From contig NC_135498.1 in NCBI RefSeq assembly GCF_052857255.1, forward strand, positions 90,314,257 through 90,378,256: DNA of 64,000 nucleotides, in the 5' to 3' direction. Below are positions 23,501 through 32,564 of this stretch, piece after piece. A program made the position numbers and the translations under genes. Origin of the DNA: Amblyomma americanum. Taxonomy: Eukaryota; Arthropoda; Arachnida; Ixodida; Ixodidae. Below the pieces are notes generated by a model. That model was not told the origin of the DNA. It made no database searches and worked only from the letters and a program-made list of their open reading frames with translations. Every line of letters begins with the position of its first letter. The stretch's first letter is position 1.

Positions 23501-24058
23501 AACCATAATACTCGAACGAGGTGGGATGGTGACGTGGTCATCCAGGATGCAAAGTGCGATCGGATGGTCTGGATCTCTGTGTCTTGCGTTCTCTGTGGAG
23601 AAACACACGGCCTTTGACCGGAGGTCGATGACCGCTCCATTCTCGGTCAAGAAATCCATCCCGAGAATGACGTCCCGTGAACAATGTTCGAGTATAACGA
23701 ACGTTGCCAGGTAAGTTGCGCCTTGAACTGCTACTCTTGATGTGCAAGTCCCGGTCGGTGTAACTAAGTGACCCCCGGCTGTACGAATCTGTGGGCCCAT
23801 CCACGGAGTGGTGACCTTTTTCAGAGTGGCGGCGAAATTTCCACTGAGGATAGAGTAATCCGCCCCTGTGTCGACGAGTGCAGTGACGTCTGTTCCGTCG
23901 AGGGAAATGCTCAGGTTTGCTGTCGTAGACGGCGTGTGAGCGGTACGGCGCGGTTTTCGGTCACGGCTGCGGTGCGGCGCGGGTTCATTTCGATACGTCA
24001 GGTGCCATTCCCGTCGAGTCGGCGTTTCACGGTGTTGGACGGCATTCGGTCGTGGCAT
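20504..24058 (-). pseudogene. Gypsy pol: protease, RT, RNase H, integrase
   Basis: One frame read from 24058 down to 20504 and interrupted only by two stops, at 22801-22799 and 21946-21944; no frameshift was seen. The protease has the DTG triad (D63). RT motifs include the SSMDLK block just before the first stop and YLDD (residues 31-34 after the ATG at 22714). RNase H has the HTDAS motif, then TEKE, then TDHHALCWL. The integrase part (from 21892) has an HHCC finger, GMDMLGPF, and GLTERLNRTL for the final Glu. The second catalytic Asp position reads TERG instead of TDRG, an Asp to Glu change. A GPY/F-like module follows near the C terminus. The frame is open some way upstream of the ATG, so expression by frameshift from gag is possible. 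Confidence 0.92.
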
Positions 24059-24264
24059 CGGGTGGCCACCTAGTTGCGGCGTAGGAGGGTCTGTTACATT
24101 TCGTCGGTGAGCAACCTCCCCCTCAAAGGTTGCTGCTTTTAGTTTTCCTGGAGGGGGCTTGGCGACCTTCCCCGAGGAAAGTCACCGTAAGACCTACGAC
24201 GTGGGGATGGCGACCTGCGGGTCCCACCGGCAGATTCGGTCAGATAATCGTTGATTTCTCTGGG

Positions 24265-25485
24265 TCACTGCCTAGGCTGCGGACGTGGTGCATCTGCAGG
24301 GAACCCCGGAAGGCCCATCTGACGACACCTGCAGTTCCGGTACAGGTGGCCCGGCTCACCGCAGTGATAGCAGAGCGGACGGTAGTTGGGAGTGCGCCAG
24401 ATGTCACTTTTACGGGAATACGATGGAGCAGGACGAGCAGGTGGTGGCGGCCGAAAAGAGGCAGGGGTTTCCTGAAGACGAGTCGGCGGCGGTTGTGCGC
24501 GACGAGCAACAGCGGCGTATGTCATTTGCGGTGGGGCTGTGGACGGCTGAAAGGGAGCTGGTGTTGTAAGCGCCTGTTGCACCTCTTCCCGAATAACCTC
24601 GGATAGAGCAGTAACCGTTGGTGCAGGCGGCGTAGCCGGGAACAGCTTCTGGAGCTCCTCGCGAACGATAGCTCGTACGGTTTCGCGAAGCATGTGGGTG
24701 TTACTGATGTCCGTGGTGGCCGCAGTCATGGCCAAAGTTTGACGCTCGTATTGCCGCAACCGCATATCGAGTGTCTTTTCCATGGTGGTTGCCTCCGACA
24801 GAAACTCTGCGACCGTGCTCGGTGGATTGCGAACCAGTCCGGCAAAGATTTGCTCCTTGACACCTCGCCTAAGGTACCGGAGTTTCTTCTGCTCTGTCAT
24901 GTCCGGGTCAGCTCGACGAAATAACTTTGCCATCTCTTCGAAGTATACCAGTATGCTTTCATTTGGTAGCTGGGTTCGGGACTGAAGGAGCAGATCGGCC
25001 CGTTCTCTTCGAATCACCGTGGTGAAATCCTTCAGGAACTGGTCTTTAAATACGTTCCACGTCGTTAAGGACGACTCCCGGTTCTCGAACCACGTACGAG
25101 CTGCGCCCTCCAGCGAAAAGAACACGTGTTGAAGCTTGGAGTCTTCCGCCCATCTGTTGTACCGGGCCACGCGTTCAAATTTCTCCAGCCAGTCTTCCGG
25201 GTCTTCGCCTGGAGAACCTTGGAAGATCGGTGGCTCCCGAGGCTGCTGCAGCACAACAGAAGGTGAACTAATCGTCGTCTGCATTCCTATTTCGGGCTGG
25301 ACGGTCGTCGACGATGGCGCTGAACGAACCGCTTGGGTTGAGCGAGACTCCAGAAGCCCAAACTCGGGTTGCAGGCCTTGGAGCCGGCGGCTGCCGTGGT
25401 GTACAGGCGTCACCTCGATGGCAGATGACCCTCGAGGACTTGAATCCCTGCTTGCTGGGGGAGTCCGAGGCATGGAATGCGTCAC
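24265..25485 (-). CDS. Gypsy gag, intact frame
   Basis: 406 codons without a break. The listed frame opens at a GTG; the first ATG is four codons later (25473-25471), giving 402 residues. The central region around LEGAARTWFENRE resembles retrotransposon gag (capsid-like) domains. A single CCHC knuckle (CYHCGEPGHLYRNC) lies near the C terminus. It would package the element RNA into a cytoplasmic particle. It starts 17 bases inside the 5' LTR and lies in a different frame from pol. It is the best-preserved frame in the element. Confidence 0.88.
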   Translation of the reverse strand: MTHSMPRTPPASRDSSPRGSSAIEVTPVHHGSRRLQGLQPEFGLLESRSTQAVRSAPSSTTVQPEIGMQTTISSPSVVLQQPREPPIFQGSPGEDPEDWLEKFERVARYNRWAEDSKLQHVFFSLEGAARTWFENRESSLTTWNVFKDQFLKDFTTVIRRERADLLLQSRTQLPNESILVYFEEMAKLFRRADPDMTEQKKLRYLRRGVKEQIFAGLVRNPPSTVAEFLSEATTMEKTLDMRLRQYERQTLAMTAATTDISNTHMLRETVRAIVREELQKLFPATPPAPTVTALSEVIREEVQQALTTPAPFQPSTAPPQMTYAAVARRAQPPPTRLQETPASFRPPPPARPAPSYSRKSDIWRTPNYRPLCYHCGEPGHLYRNCRCRQMGLPGFPADAPRPQPRQ

Positions 25486-25500
25486 CCCGCACCTCCACCA
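25485..25500 (-). promoter_or_regulatory. Gypsy primer-binding site, tRNA-Ala type
   Basis: On the minus strand, two bases after the 5' LTR, the sequence TGGTGGAGGTGCGGGG begins. Its first 12 bases are complementary to CCA plus the 3' end of tRNA-Ala (GCACCTCCA), as in the gene-like copy at 51,358-51,429. After that one base appears to be missing. Confidence 0.8.
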
Positions 25501-25502
25501 GA

Positions 25503-25687
25503 TGTCACGGGTGGTACAGCTCGGTTGGATACGTCAAAGTAGGCGACTGTAGCGGACGTCAGTAGCAGTCTTAAAAGCGGAGCATTCGCAGCCAGACACT
25601 TCGGCTTCTTTTTCTAAGGCCAGCTCGCGCGCGCATTCCGCGCTCTCGTGGTTCTAGTAGAACGACGACGATGAATGGGCGGTGTCA
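25503..25687 (-). repeat. Gypsy 5' LTR (right copy)
   Basis: Starts TGTCACGGG and ends TGTCA in plus-strand reading, 185 bp. It is followed by the target duplication ATAT. Confidence 0.93.
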
Positions 25688-25739
25688 ATATTTTCTAATA
25701 AATTGAACATCCCTACTCGTACCGCATGCAAGCTGGTGA

Positions 25740-26285
25740 GTCAGCTCATTGCCGGGACCACCCTTGCTACGAGGAATTCTCTGACGGGTCACCGGTGACG
25801 GGCTCAAGGCTGCGAGGGCGGAATCTAAAGCCTATCGAATAGCGAATCTTATAAGCGGGCCCACTGACGGTGCACGCGGTCAGAGCTTACAGACTCACTA
25901 TCCACAAATACTGCCCGCAGCCAAAATTGGACTTAGCTGATTAACCACTGCCACAGCCATTCTTACTGATCCGGAAAGGTCTCATTCTTCGCCGAATACA
26001 ATTTAATCTCCTTCATACACCACCCAAACTTCTTTTGTATGGGTAAACACTTCCACATCTCCGTGCTGAAACTGTCCACAGATATATGCAGATATAGAAC
26101 AGTGCCTTAAACAGTGATACCCGGCCTCCCAGTCCCCCGCCTATCTGTTCTCCCCCACACACAACGTGGCCCATCTGGCTCACCGTCCAGAGCCTAAACC
26201 TACAACGCGCCCTCGTTACCGTGGCCTAGGATCTGCTAAACGCATAAGGCTGTTTTAATAAGCGTGCTACACCACCACCACCACC
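25740..26285 (+). mobile_element. Unclassified insertion with (CCA)n end, probable LINE 3' fragment
   Basis: About 545 bases interrupt unit C between CGCATGCAA and CCCCTGCAACTTAG. Unit A has the uninterrupted CCCATGCAAATTAG. The insert ends in a run of CACCACC, like the CCA tails of the LINE 3' ends here. No coding signature remains. Confidence 0.5.
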
Positions 26286-26439
26286 ACCTTACTCCCCTGC
26301 AACTTAGAGGAGAGAGAAAGTAGGTCATAATCGTGCATTAGCATGTTGCTCATTTAAAGCAAGAAAAAATGAGTGAGGCTACTCAATCAATAATATTTCA
26401 AAGGAATTACTTCTCACGACGGATTTAGTCTATTCACTT

Positions 26440-26715
26440 TTCGACCAACGTTCCTTGTCCAATTTGAAACGAAACACGTGACTCTTATAGTCAAACAAAT
26501 AAATACCATCGCAAATGGCCACAGTACACTTATTGGTAGTGACGAGAGTGCCCTACAGCCACATACGAACACAGATGTTTTGCACGCGCTAAGAAACGCA
26601 CGCAGGAAAGGTGTGCTTGCACGCAGCCTGTTCGAGAGACAAACTGAGAGCACGGAAGATTGATGTTGTGTGCTGTCGCTGAACACCGTTGAAGCAGATC
26701 AGCTGAAATAGGTTT
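26440..26715. other. Gene-free stretch
   Basis: Short open frames on both strands, none with a recognisable domain. Confidence 0.4.
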
Positions 26716-27363
26716 TAAAAAATAATGTGGATTAGCGCAGCTAATCCAGGATATACAAAGCGAAAGATGTTGTTCACTGTGTTCATTGGCGTTGGCGTTG
26801 GCAATGTTCTAGACGGCGATGGCTTTGAGGAAAGGAAGGTCGCATAACTGGCTTACTGGATAGGCGGACGCCTCATTCCTGCTTTGATTCATGCGGTGGT
26901 GATGAGAGAGAGAGAGAAAAAAAAACGCTAAGGCGCCCGTGTGCTGTGCGATGTCAGTGCACGTTAAAGATCCCCAGGTGGTCGAAATTATTCCGGAGCC
27001 CTCCACTACGGCACCTCTTCTTCCTTTCTTCTTTCACTCCCTCCTTTATCCCTTCCATTACGGCGCGGTTCATGTGTCCGCCGATGTATGAGACAGATAC
27101 TGCGCCATTTCCTTTCCACAAAAACCAATTATTATTATTAATAATATTATGACAGAGAGACCTGGCCTGAACGCATTAGCGCTGACAGCATTGTGGATGA
27201 CATGCGGCAGTGCAGCAATACCTAGGCCGCATCTTTCATTTCGTGGTTAATCTCTCGCGATCAACCATTAACCGCATGCCAGCTCCCAGGGTGGCATGGA
27301 GGGCGCGATGCCTATCCAGTGTGCGGAACGCAACCAAAGCAGGCTTTTGCAGTTGGATGGATG
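26715..27363 (+). repeat. Composite repeat D, copy 1
   Basis: The left part (GATATACAAAGCGAAAGATG, then CATTGGCGTTGGCG and GAGGAAAGGAAGG) and the right part (GCGATGCCTATCCAGTGTG...GGCTTTTGCAG) match 40,335-40,751. It is split by a SINE-A (26,918-27,147) and truncated on the right by the LINE tail at 27,363. Confidence 0.65.
26918..27147 (+). mobile_element. SINE-A copy, 5' truncated
   Basis: Lacks the tRNA head and starts at AACGCTAAGGCGCCCG after a GA/A-rich junction. The body and ATT-rich tail are intact. It is inserted in repeat D. Confidence 0.88.
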
Positions 27364-28250
27364 GATGGAAACAACTTTTATTAGAAAAAAAAAGGAAAGA
27401 AAAAAATCTTCGAGGCTGGTCTCTCACTGGTCCAGGGGTCCACGGGCTTGTGCTTCACATAAGGCCCGATCCACCAGCCATTTCTGGCCTGCGGGCTGAG
27501 CGGTCCGTAAAGCAGCCTCCCAGGATTAATGAGTGGTATTGGGGATGGGGGGTACTGCCTGTGGGGAAAGACATTCCCAAAGGTAGTGGAAAAGTGTGAA
27601 TCTGGGCACGCCACAGGTGTTACAATGAAGAGGAAAGGTGGGGTGAAGGCACGAGAGAGATTGGGTGAATTAAAGCAGCCTCTCTGTAATTGTCGCCATG
27701 TGGTGCTGGATAAAGGTCGATGATGGCGCTGGTGTGGCCGATGATGGCACTGATGATGTGATGTGGTTGGCATTAATGGCATGGTGTATGCGGTCGAATT
27801 CTCTTAGTCGCTTCGCCAGTCCGATCATGGCCACGTTGAATATCGTGGCCGAGATGACCGACCCTTGAGGTGTTCCCCTGTTAGGCATTCTAAACATCAC
27901 GGACCGAAGTTATCCTATAGCGATATTTGCAATTCTGTTCGATAGGAAGGCTTTGACTTAGGTGTGAACCCTTCGCCCGCAGTTCAGGTCATCCAGGCCC
28001 GTAAGGATTGCTTCGTGGCTTACATTGTCAAAAGCCCTTTTGATGTCTAAGACCATTATCTCATTTTCTACGTCCCTAGGAACGTTCCAAAGCACTTCAT
28101 ATAATTGAAGGAGTACGTCTTAAGTTAATAATTTTGCCCTAAACACGAACATGCTGTGAGAAAATAGTTCATTGCCTTCCATGGAGTGTTGAAATCTCTG
28201 CGTTACCACTCGCTCGTATAGTTTTCCCAGGCATGACGTAAACAGGATTG
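27363..28250 (-). mobile_element. I/R1-like LINE, 5' truncated and internally deleted
   Basis: On the minus strand it ends in AATAAAAGTTGTTTCCATCCATCC, a 3' end with a short tandem tail. It runs 5' to about 28,250, where an oppositely oriented LINE end begins. Confidence 0.7.
27381..28240 (-). pseudogene. RT relic and C-terminal tail of a LINE ORF2
   Basis: Translating the minus strand gives NLRPILFTSCLGKLYE near 28,230. Motif A is LDIKRAFDNVSHEAIL near 28,040, and RGTPQGSVISATIFN is near 27,880. The catalytic box reads INANHIT where YADDIT is expected. From there the frame jumps to the C-terminal tail (ending SERPASKI), so the thumb, RNase H and finger are deleted. Stops occur near 28,117, 27,960 and 27,910. 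It is clearly dead. Confidence 0.75.
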
Positions 28251-28251
28251 G

Positions 28252-28513
28252 TCGGAGGTTTTCTAACCCTATGCGGTGACCCTCACGCCACACTCTCCCA
28301 CATCATTTCCGGCGACCCTGTTGACCCTCCCCCGCAGAGAGAGCATGCCATCTCGAGCTGGGAGGACTGGGAGGTCCTGCTCACGTCTGCAGACCCAACA
28401 TCATGTCCCGACATGACGCACATTATGCAGTGCGGGACCGCGCTGTGGCCCAGGGACCCAGCAGGGTCTAAAACTCAACTGCGAAATAAAGTTTTTCTGT
28501 CTGTCTGTCTTAA
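28252..28513 (+). mobile_element. LINE 3' end with C-terminal coding relic
   Basis: The last codons (HAISSWEDWEVLLTSADP...) resemble the tail of the ORF at 15,395-16,162. They are followed by AATAAAGTTTTTCTGTCTGTC. Only the final 260 bases are present. Confidence 0.65.
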
Positions 28514-28554
28514 CAACATTGCAGCAGAAAGGCGGCACTGAAGCTATAGACCGC

Positions 28555-28860
28555 CTGCGTTCTTTGTGTTCATTGGCGTTAGCGTTGACAGCGTTCTAGA
28601 CACCAATGATTTTTACGAAAGGAAGACGCATAACTGGCTCCCTGGGGCAGTGGACACCTCAATCGCGCTTTGAGGTACGTGGCGGTGATGAGAGAGGCAT
28701 TAGCGCTGACAACGTTCTGGCAGACACACGCCACTGCAGCAGTAAGCTGCACCTTTCATTGGGTGACCAACCTCTTGCGAACAACTATTAATTTAAAAAC
28801 CACCTATTTGGGCCCGGTGGGCGCGGTGCCTGTGCGGAACGCGCTCAACGTCAGAGGACA
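28555..28860 (+). repeat. Composite repeat D, copy 2
   Basis: GTTCATTGGCGTTAGCGTTG, ATAACTGGCTCCCTGG and GCGGTGCCTGTGCGGAACGC blocks align with the other repeat D copies. Internally rearranged. Confidence 0.55.
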
Positions 28861-28869
28861 AGCCGCGTG

Positions 28870-30002
28870 TACTTGATGCACCACGGCTTTCGCTCTCTAA
28901 CCAGGATCAGCAGTTAAACCGCAGCTGATTTTTAATGAATTGAAACACTTCGCCTGTTACACCAAGAAACGATAGCTTATAGCGTATGGTGTAACATGAC
29001 ATGACATGAAGAACTGTGCGGCAGGCATTTTAAAATTCCAAGAATAAGCACTCAACACCCTCAAGGCTTTCGAAGGCAGGGATAATGGTCATAGGTAAAT
29101 TTAGCTAATTGCATTGTACGTGAACGCAACCCCGAAAGCTATGTTACGATTCGGTGAAGAATTTATTTCATTCAAGCTGTTTGACACAGAACTGTATATT
29201 TCTACAACAGATGCAAGTACGGGAAATGGGCTTGCCATTTACAAGACTATTTCGTTAACCACTTTTGTGAGTCGGGACTACGTTGGCTTCTTTCCACTCC
29301 TCAGGCAGAGAGCTAGTCTTAAGAGATTTGTTAAGCAAAATAACACGCAACCATATTGGAGCAGGCCTGCAGGACGTACGGAGAGAGACCGTACCAGGAT
29401 ATGCTGCGATATGAACTGGCCTGCCCTATAACCGCCTTGAAACGTCTGTAGGAATTGTATTGTTGGTAAATATTTCTGCAAAAACAAGAAATAAGAACGA
29501 CGCGACGGATAACATATATCTTTAAAAAGAAGCATGGGCCTTGTAACTTTGACTAAATGCGCTTTTTTTGCTTTTCTAGTACAGTTGTATGACGTAGTCG
29601 GTGTGCGAAATATGTGGCTATGCATGGCTTTGTCCTTGCCGCTGGTGGCGCTACCTGTCAGGCGCTGTTGCGACCATGTTTCGTAAACAGTTAACCGCAG
29701 CCGATTAACCCGTGAAAAGTCGACAGCGCTAAGGGTGTCTTCCCCTCACAGTGCACTTGCTGACGGTCGCCGAAGCTCACCACCCGCGGACGTCGGTCGC
29801 TGGCTTCGGCGGCCGCTCACTGTACTACGCGTGCCGCGCCGACCGGCGAGATGCCTGGACGCCGTGCTTAGTTTATCCGAAGGCCAAGTAAGCTGCTGAT
29901 TTAAGAAATCCGTGTCTCTGTCACCGAAGAATTTCATATGCGTTGTGACAAGTTTGGGTCTATCCCAAAAGGGGAATGTTAAAGGAGCATTGCGATCCTT
30001 TG
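28870..30002. other. Gene-free stretch
   Basis: More than 1.1 kb without a supported gene. Frames at 29,114-29,431 (+) and 29,278-29,625 (-) have no recognisable motif. ACATGACATGACATGA is a minor tandem near 28,995. Confidence 0.4.
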
Positions 30003-30194
30003 AAAATTGGTTTTGAGGAAAGGAATTTGCACCCGCCGCGGTGGCTCAGTGGTTAGTGCGCTCGACTACTGATCCGGAGTTCCCGAGTTCGAACCCGACC
30101 GCGGCGGTTGAGTTTTTATGGAGGAAAAACGCTAAGGCGCCCGTGTGCTGTGCGATATCAGTGCACGTTAAAGATCTCCAGGAGATCGAAATTA

Positions 30195-30468
30195 TTATTC
30201 TTCTTCTTCTTCTTCTCCTCAAGTAATATTCCGGAGCCCTCTTCTTCTTCTTCTTCTTCTTCTCCTCAAGTAATATGGCACATACCCACGTGGGGGGATT
30301 GGCCAAGGTATAGGGTAGAATGCCAATGAAGCATTTGCGCGGGGAAGGAAACGTCAGAAGACTGAATCAAGATAAAACAAAATTGGGAAAAATAAAATGA
30401 CGCTCCCGCAATAACTACGAGGGAACGCTCGTTTTCGACACGTTTGCCTATTCTTAGGAGCCCCAAAC
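30195..30468 (-). mobile_element. Unclassified (GAA)n-tailed element inside a SINE
   Basis: On the minus strand it would start GGGGCTCCTAAGAATAGGC and end ATATTACTTGAGGAG(AAG)n. The tail block is present twice, around a short copy of the SINE target (ATTCCGGAGCCCT at 30,228-30,240). Part of the element recurs at 18,922. No coding capacity. Confidence 0.6.
30396..30468. repeat. Inverted repeat arm (partner 31,844-31,916)
   Basis: About 70 bases from AAAATGACGCTCCCG to TTAGGAGCCCC are the reverse complement of 31,844-31,916 without a mismatch I could find. The arms are 1.37 kb apart. Confidence 0.85.
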
Positions 30469-30814
30469 ACTACGGCACCTCTTCTTCCTTTCTTCTTTCA
30501 CTCCCTCCTTTATCCCTACCCTTACGGCGCGGTTCAGGTGTCCAACGATATATGAGACAGATACTGCGCCATTTTCTTTCCCCAAAAACCAATTATTATT
30601 ATTATTAAAAGAATTTGCACAGTGCGTTTCGCACCTCGGTGGACACCTGAACCGCGAAGTAAGGGAATGGGTAAAGGAGGGAGTGAAAGAAGAAGGAAGG
30701 AAAGAGGCATGCCATAGTGGAGCGCTTCGGAATAATTCCTACCACCTGGGGATCTTTAACGTGCATTGACATCGCACAGCATATAACGCCTCTTGCGTTT
30801 CGCCACCATTTTTC

Positions 30815-31740
30815 TGGTTAAATGGATTCCTCATCTTCCTCAAAAAGGATTACTGACATCGGAGCATGACACGAAACGGCGAGAAGTTTTTTAACAAACG
30901 TAAGCAAGGTGGATGTTTCAAGAAAGGTCGCTGTCAAGGCTTGAACACCCAGATTCTCCACGACAGATGAATACTGTAATGGCCTTCAAGAGCAACTTGA
31001 ATGATTTGACCAGTGCAAAGCGAGAGGATAGTCAAGGAGTACCGTCTTAAAAGGGATGTGTAAACAGATTAGTTGTGTTTTAGATAGATTTATATCAATT
31101 AAGTTATTACGAAACATGTCTATACCTTTTGTGGCAGCAGATTGTAAACAAGAAATCACATTATGTACCTGCTGGCAGAAGTTAGAACAACCGTGTCATA
31201 GGCGTATTGATAAAGGGAAACCGTCATCATTGTGTGGATGTCATTTACGAAAATATTAAATAATAACGGACTCAGAATTGAGCCCTGCAGGACCCCAGCA
31301 TTAATACCTGACGGTGCGCTATACGACCTACCCGAACAGAGAGAATGGGGCGCCTATCTCGAAGGAAATTTGCCAACGACGACCAGAAGGCACTCCGAAA
31401 TCCTAACAAGAAAAGCTTTTGTAACAACAGACCGTGATGAACACTATCGAAAGTCTTCCTACAATCAAGAAGGATCGCACAAGCAACTTTATTATTATCG
31501 AAAGCTGCATTCAGCTGATCGGAGAAATCTTCCAGGAGGGTGCGAGTGATTTTCCCCCACCGGAAACCATACTGAGTAGGTGAAAAACGGTGGTGTATAT
31601 CCACCGTTGACAATAAATGTTTTCCTAGAATTTCAGCAGTAGAAGGCAAAACTGAAATCGGAAGATGACTTTCAATCTTGTTACGCGCATCATAAAACGG
31701 ATCGTAAGTATAGGCATCAAATGAGGCGCTAAGCACTCAC
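30815..31740 (-). mobile_element. CR1/L2-like LINE fragment
   Basis: Minus-strand RT with the order typical of CR1-related LINEs. The segment is truncated at both ends. No 3' terminus was identified. Confidence 0.65.
31020..31736 (-). pseudogene. RT of a CR1/L2-like LINE
   Basis: 31736-31272 is open and reads PISVLPSTAEILGK, QYGFRWGK, LLDCRKTFDSVHH and LANFLRDRRP, which are RT fingers and palm blocks. After a frameshift near 31,310 the next frame gives GVLQGSILSPLLFNIFVND and YAYDTV, where YADD is expected. A stop follows near 31,150, and the frame can be followed to about 31,020 (NLIDINLSKTQLICL). The loss of the catalytic Asp and the frameshift make it inactive. Confidence 0.75.
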
Positions 31741-31843
31741 TGTTGCTATTTAGTGTAGCGTGGTCACACGGTAACTGTATTGGTTAAATTAACCTTCATT
31801 GCAGAGAGACGCCTCCTTGACACACGTAAGCAGTAAGAGTTGG

Positions 31844-31916
31844 GGCTCCTAAGAATAGGCAAACGTGTCGAAAACGAGCGTTCCCTCGTAGTTATTGCGG
31901 GAGCGTCATTTTCAAA
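31844..31916. repeat. Inverted repeat arm (partner 30,396-30,468)
   Basis: GGGGCTCCTAAGAATAGGC through GAGCGTCATTTT. Identical to the opposite strand of the left arm. Confidence 0.85.
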
Positions 31917-32170
31917 ACTGCCGGGGAACAAGGTAGGGCATGAAAACTCGAAAATTCGAAAACTTCGCCACAGAAGACTCCGTCATTTGCTGTATTAAAG
32001 GCGCGCAATGCACCCGTGCAGTGACAACACGCGAGTGCGCTTTTCAAAACAGCCGGGAAAAAATAATCGCGTAGGACTTTCTACAAAATTCAAAACCGGG
32101 ATCTGGTGCGCCGAAAATTGTCTTTTGCGCTACTGCAGACATGCATTGCACCCGCTCAATTGCTCTCACC
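31910..32170 (+). repeat. Divergent tandem pair, about 130-bp unit
   Basis: Both halves start TTTTCAAAAC.GCCGGG (31,910 and 32,041) and share GCAATGCACCC or GCATTGCACCC further on. Strongly diverged between these points. Confidence 0.4.
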
Positions 32171-32560
32171 GCTCTTAACTGACTGTGAGCGATTGGTTGG
32201 GAGCCCGTGTTGTAGCTGTCATGGTGCCAAACATTTATCAAACAATACAAACAGTTGGCAGTGGAGTGGGACTTATAGCTTTTAGGTGGACAGAGAATAA
32301 CGTCAAGGAGTGGAGGAATGCTTGTAAATCTTTAGGAGACGTCGTCTGGTATGTGGTTCATCAATGTTCCGCGCGCGAGGTTCATAAAAGCGTGTTTTCG
32401 TTGTTCGTAACACGCTTCGCTGTTCGTACAGTTTTCATTCAACGTTCATCAGAATGACACAAGCGCGTAATTTACATTTTTCAGCTTACGGTGCCCGGTG
32501 GAAGCGACAACAGTGCTGTGAGCCTTGTTGCCGTAATTAATGGACTTCGGAATCTCCAAC
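32171..32560. other. Gene-free stretch
   Basis: No recognisable coding or repeat signal. The 90-codon frame at 32,185-32,457 (+) shows no motif. Confidence 0.4.
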
Positions 32561-32564
32561 ACAT

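Larger units (their letters stand above)
20234..25687 (-). mobile_element. Ty3/gypsy LTR retrotransposon, structurally complete
   Basis: Two 185-bp LTRs enclose gag and pol on the minus strand, with a 4-bp target duplication ATAT at 20230-20233 and 25688-25691. Unit A at about 14,905-14,925 shows the uninterrupted target CACTGATATTTTATAA, which confirms the boundaries. The LTRs differ at 7 of 185 positions by my hand alignment. Gene order is protease, RT, RNase H, integrase, typical of Ty3/gypsy. Pol has two nonsense codons, so the copy is not autonomous as it stands. Confidence 0.95.
18970..26435 (+). repeat. Segmental repeat, unit C
   Basis: Third unit. It matches A and B at 19,030-20,233, is interrupted by the gypsy element, resumes at 25,688, is interrupted again (about 25,740-26,285), and ends with the block CATTTAAAGCAAGAAAAAA...TTCTCACGA at 26,350-26,430. 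That last block is continuous here, whereas in unit A it is split by a SINE-B. Confidence 0.7.
30033..30610 (+). mobile_element. SINE-A nested in SINE-A, 10-bp TSD
   Basis: Full tRNA head (GTGGCTCAGTGGTTAG; B-box GAGTTCGAACCC) and a tail at 30,580-30,610. Flanked by GAATTTGCAC at 30023-30032 and 30611-30620. Its body is itself interrupted at about 30,195-30,470. Confidence 0.92.
30003..30812 (-). mobile_element. SINE-A copy, split by a younger SINE-A
   Basis: The tail (AAAATTGGTTTTGAGGAAAGG) lies at 30,003-30,022 and the body resumes at 30,621-30,812. Between them sits the plus-strand SINE-A with its TSD. The tRNA head is missing at the right. Confidence 0.85.

Noticed and set aside
20632..25565. 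Many plus-strand frames inside the gypsy element
   Set aside because: They are antisense shadows of gag and pol, and none carries a motif.
20419..26300. TTACTCCCCTGCAA shared by the gypsy 3' internal end (20,418) and unit C (26,286)
   Set aside because: The second lies in segmental-repeat host sequence (unit A has TTTACTCCCATGCAA). The match is probably coincidence rather than a shared element.
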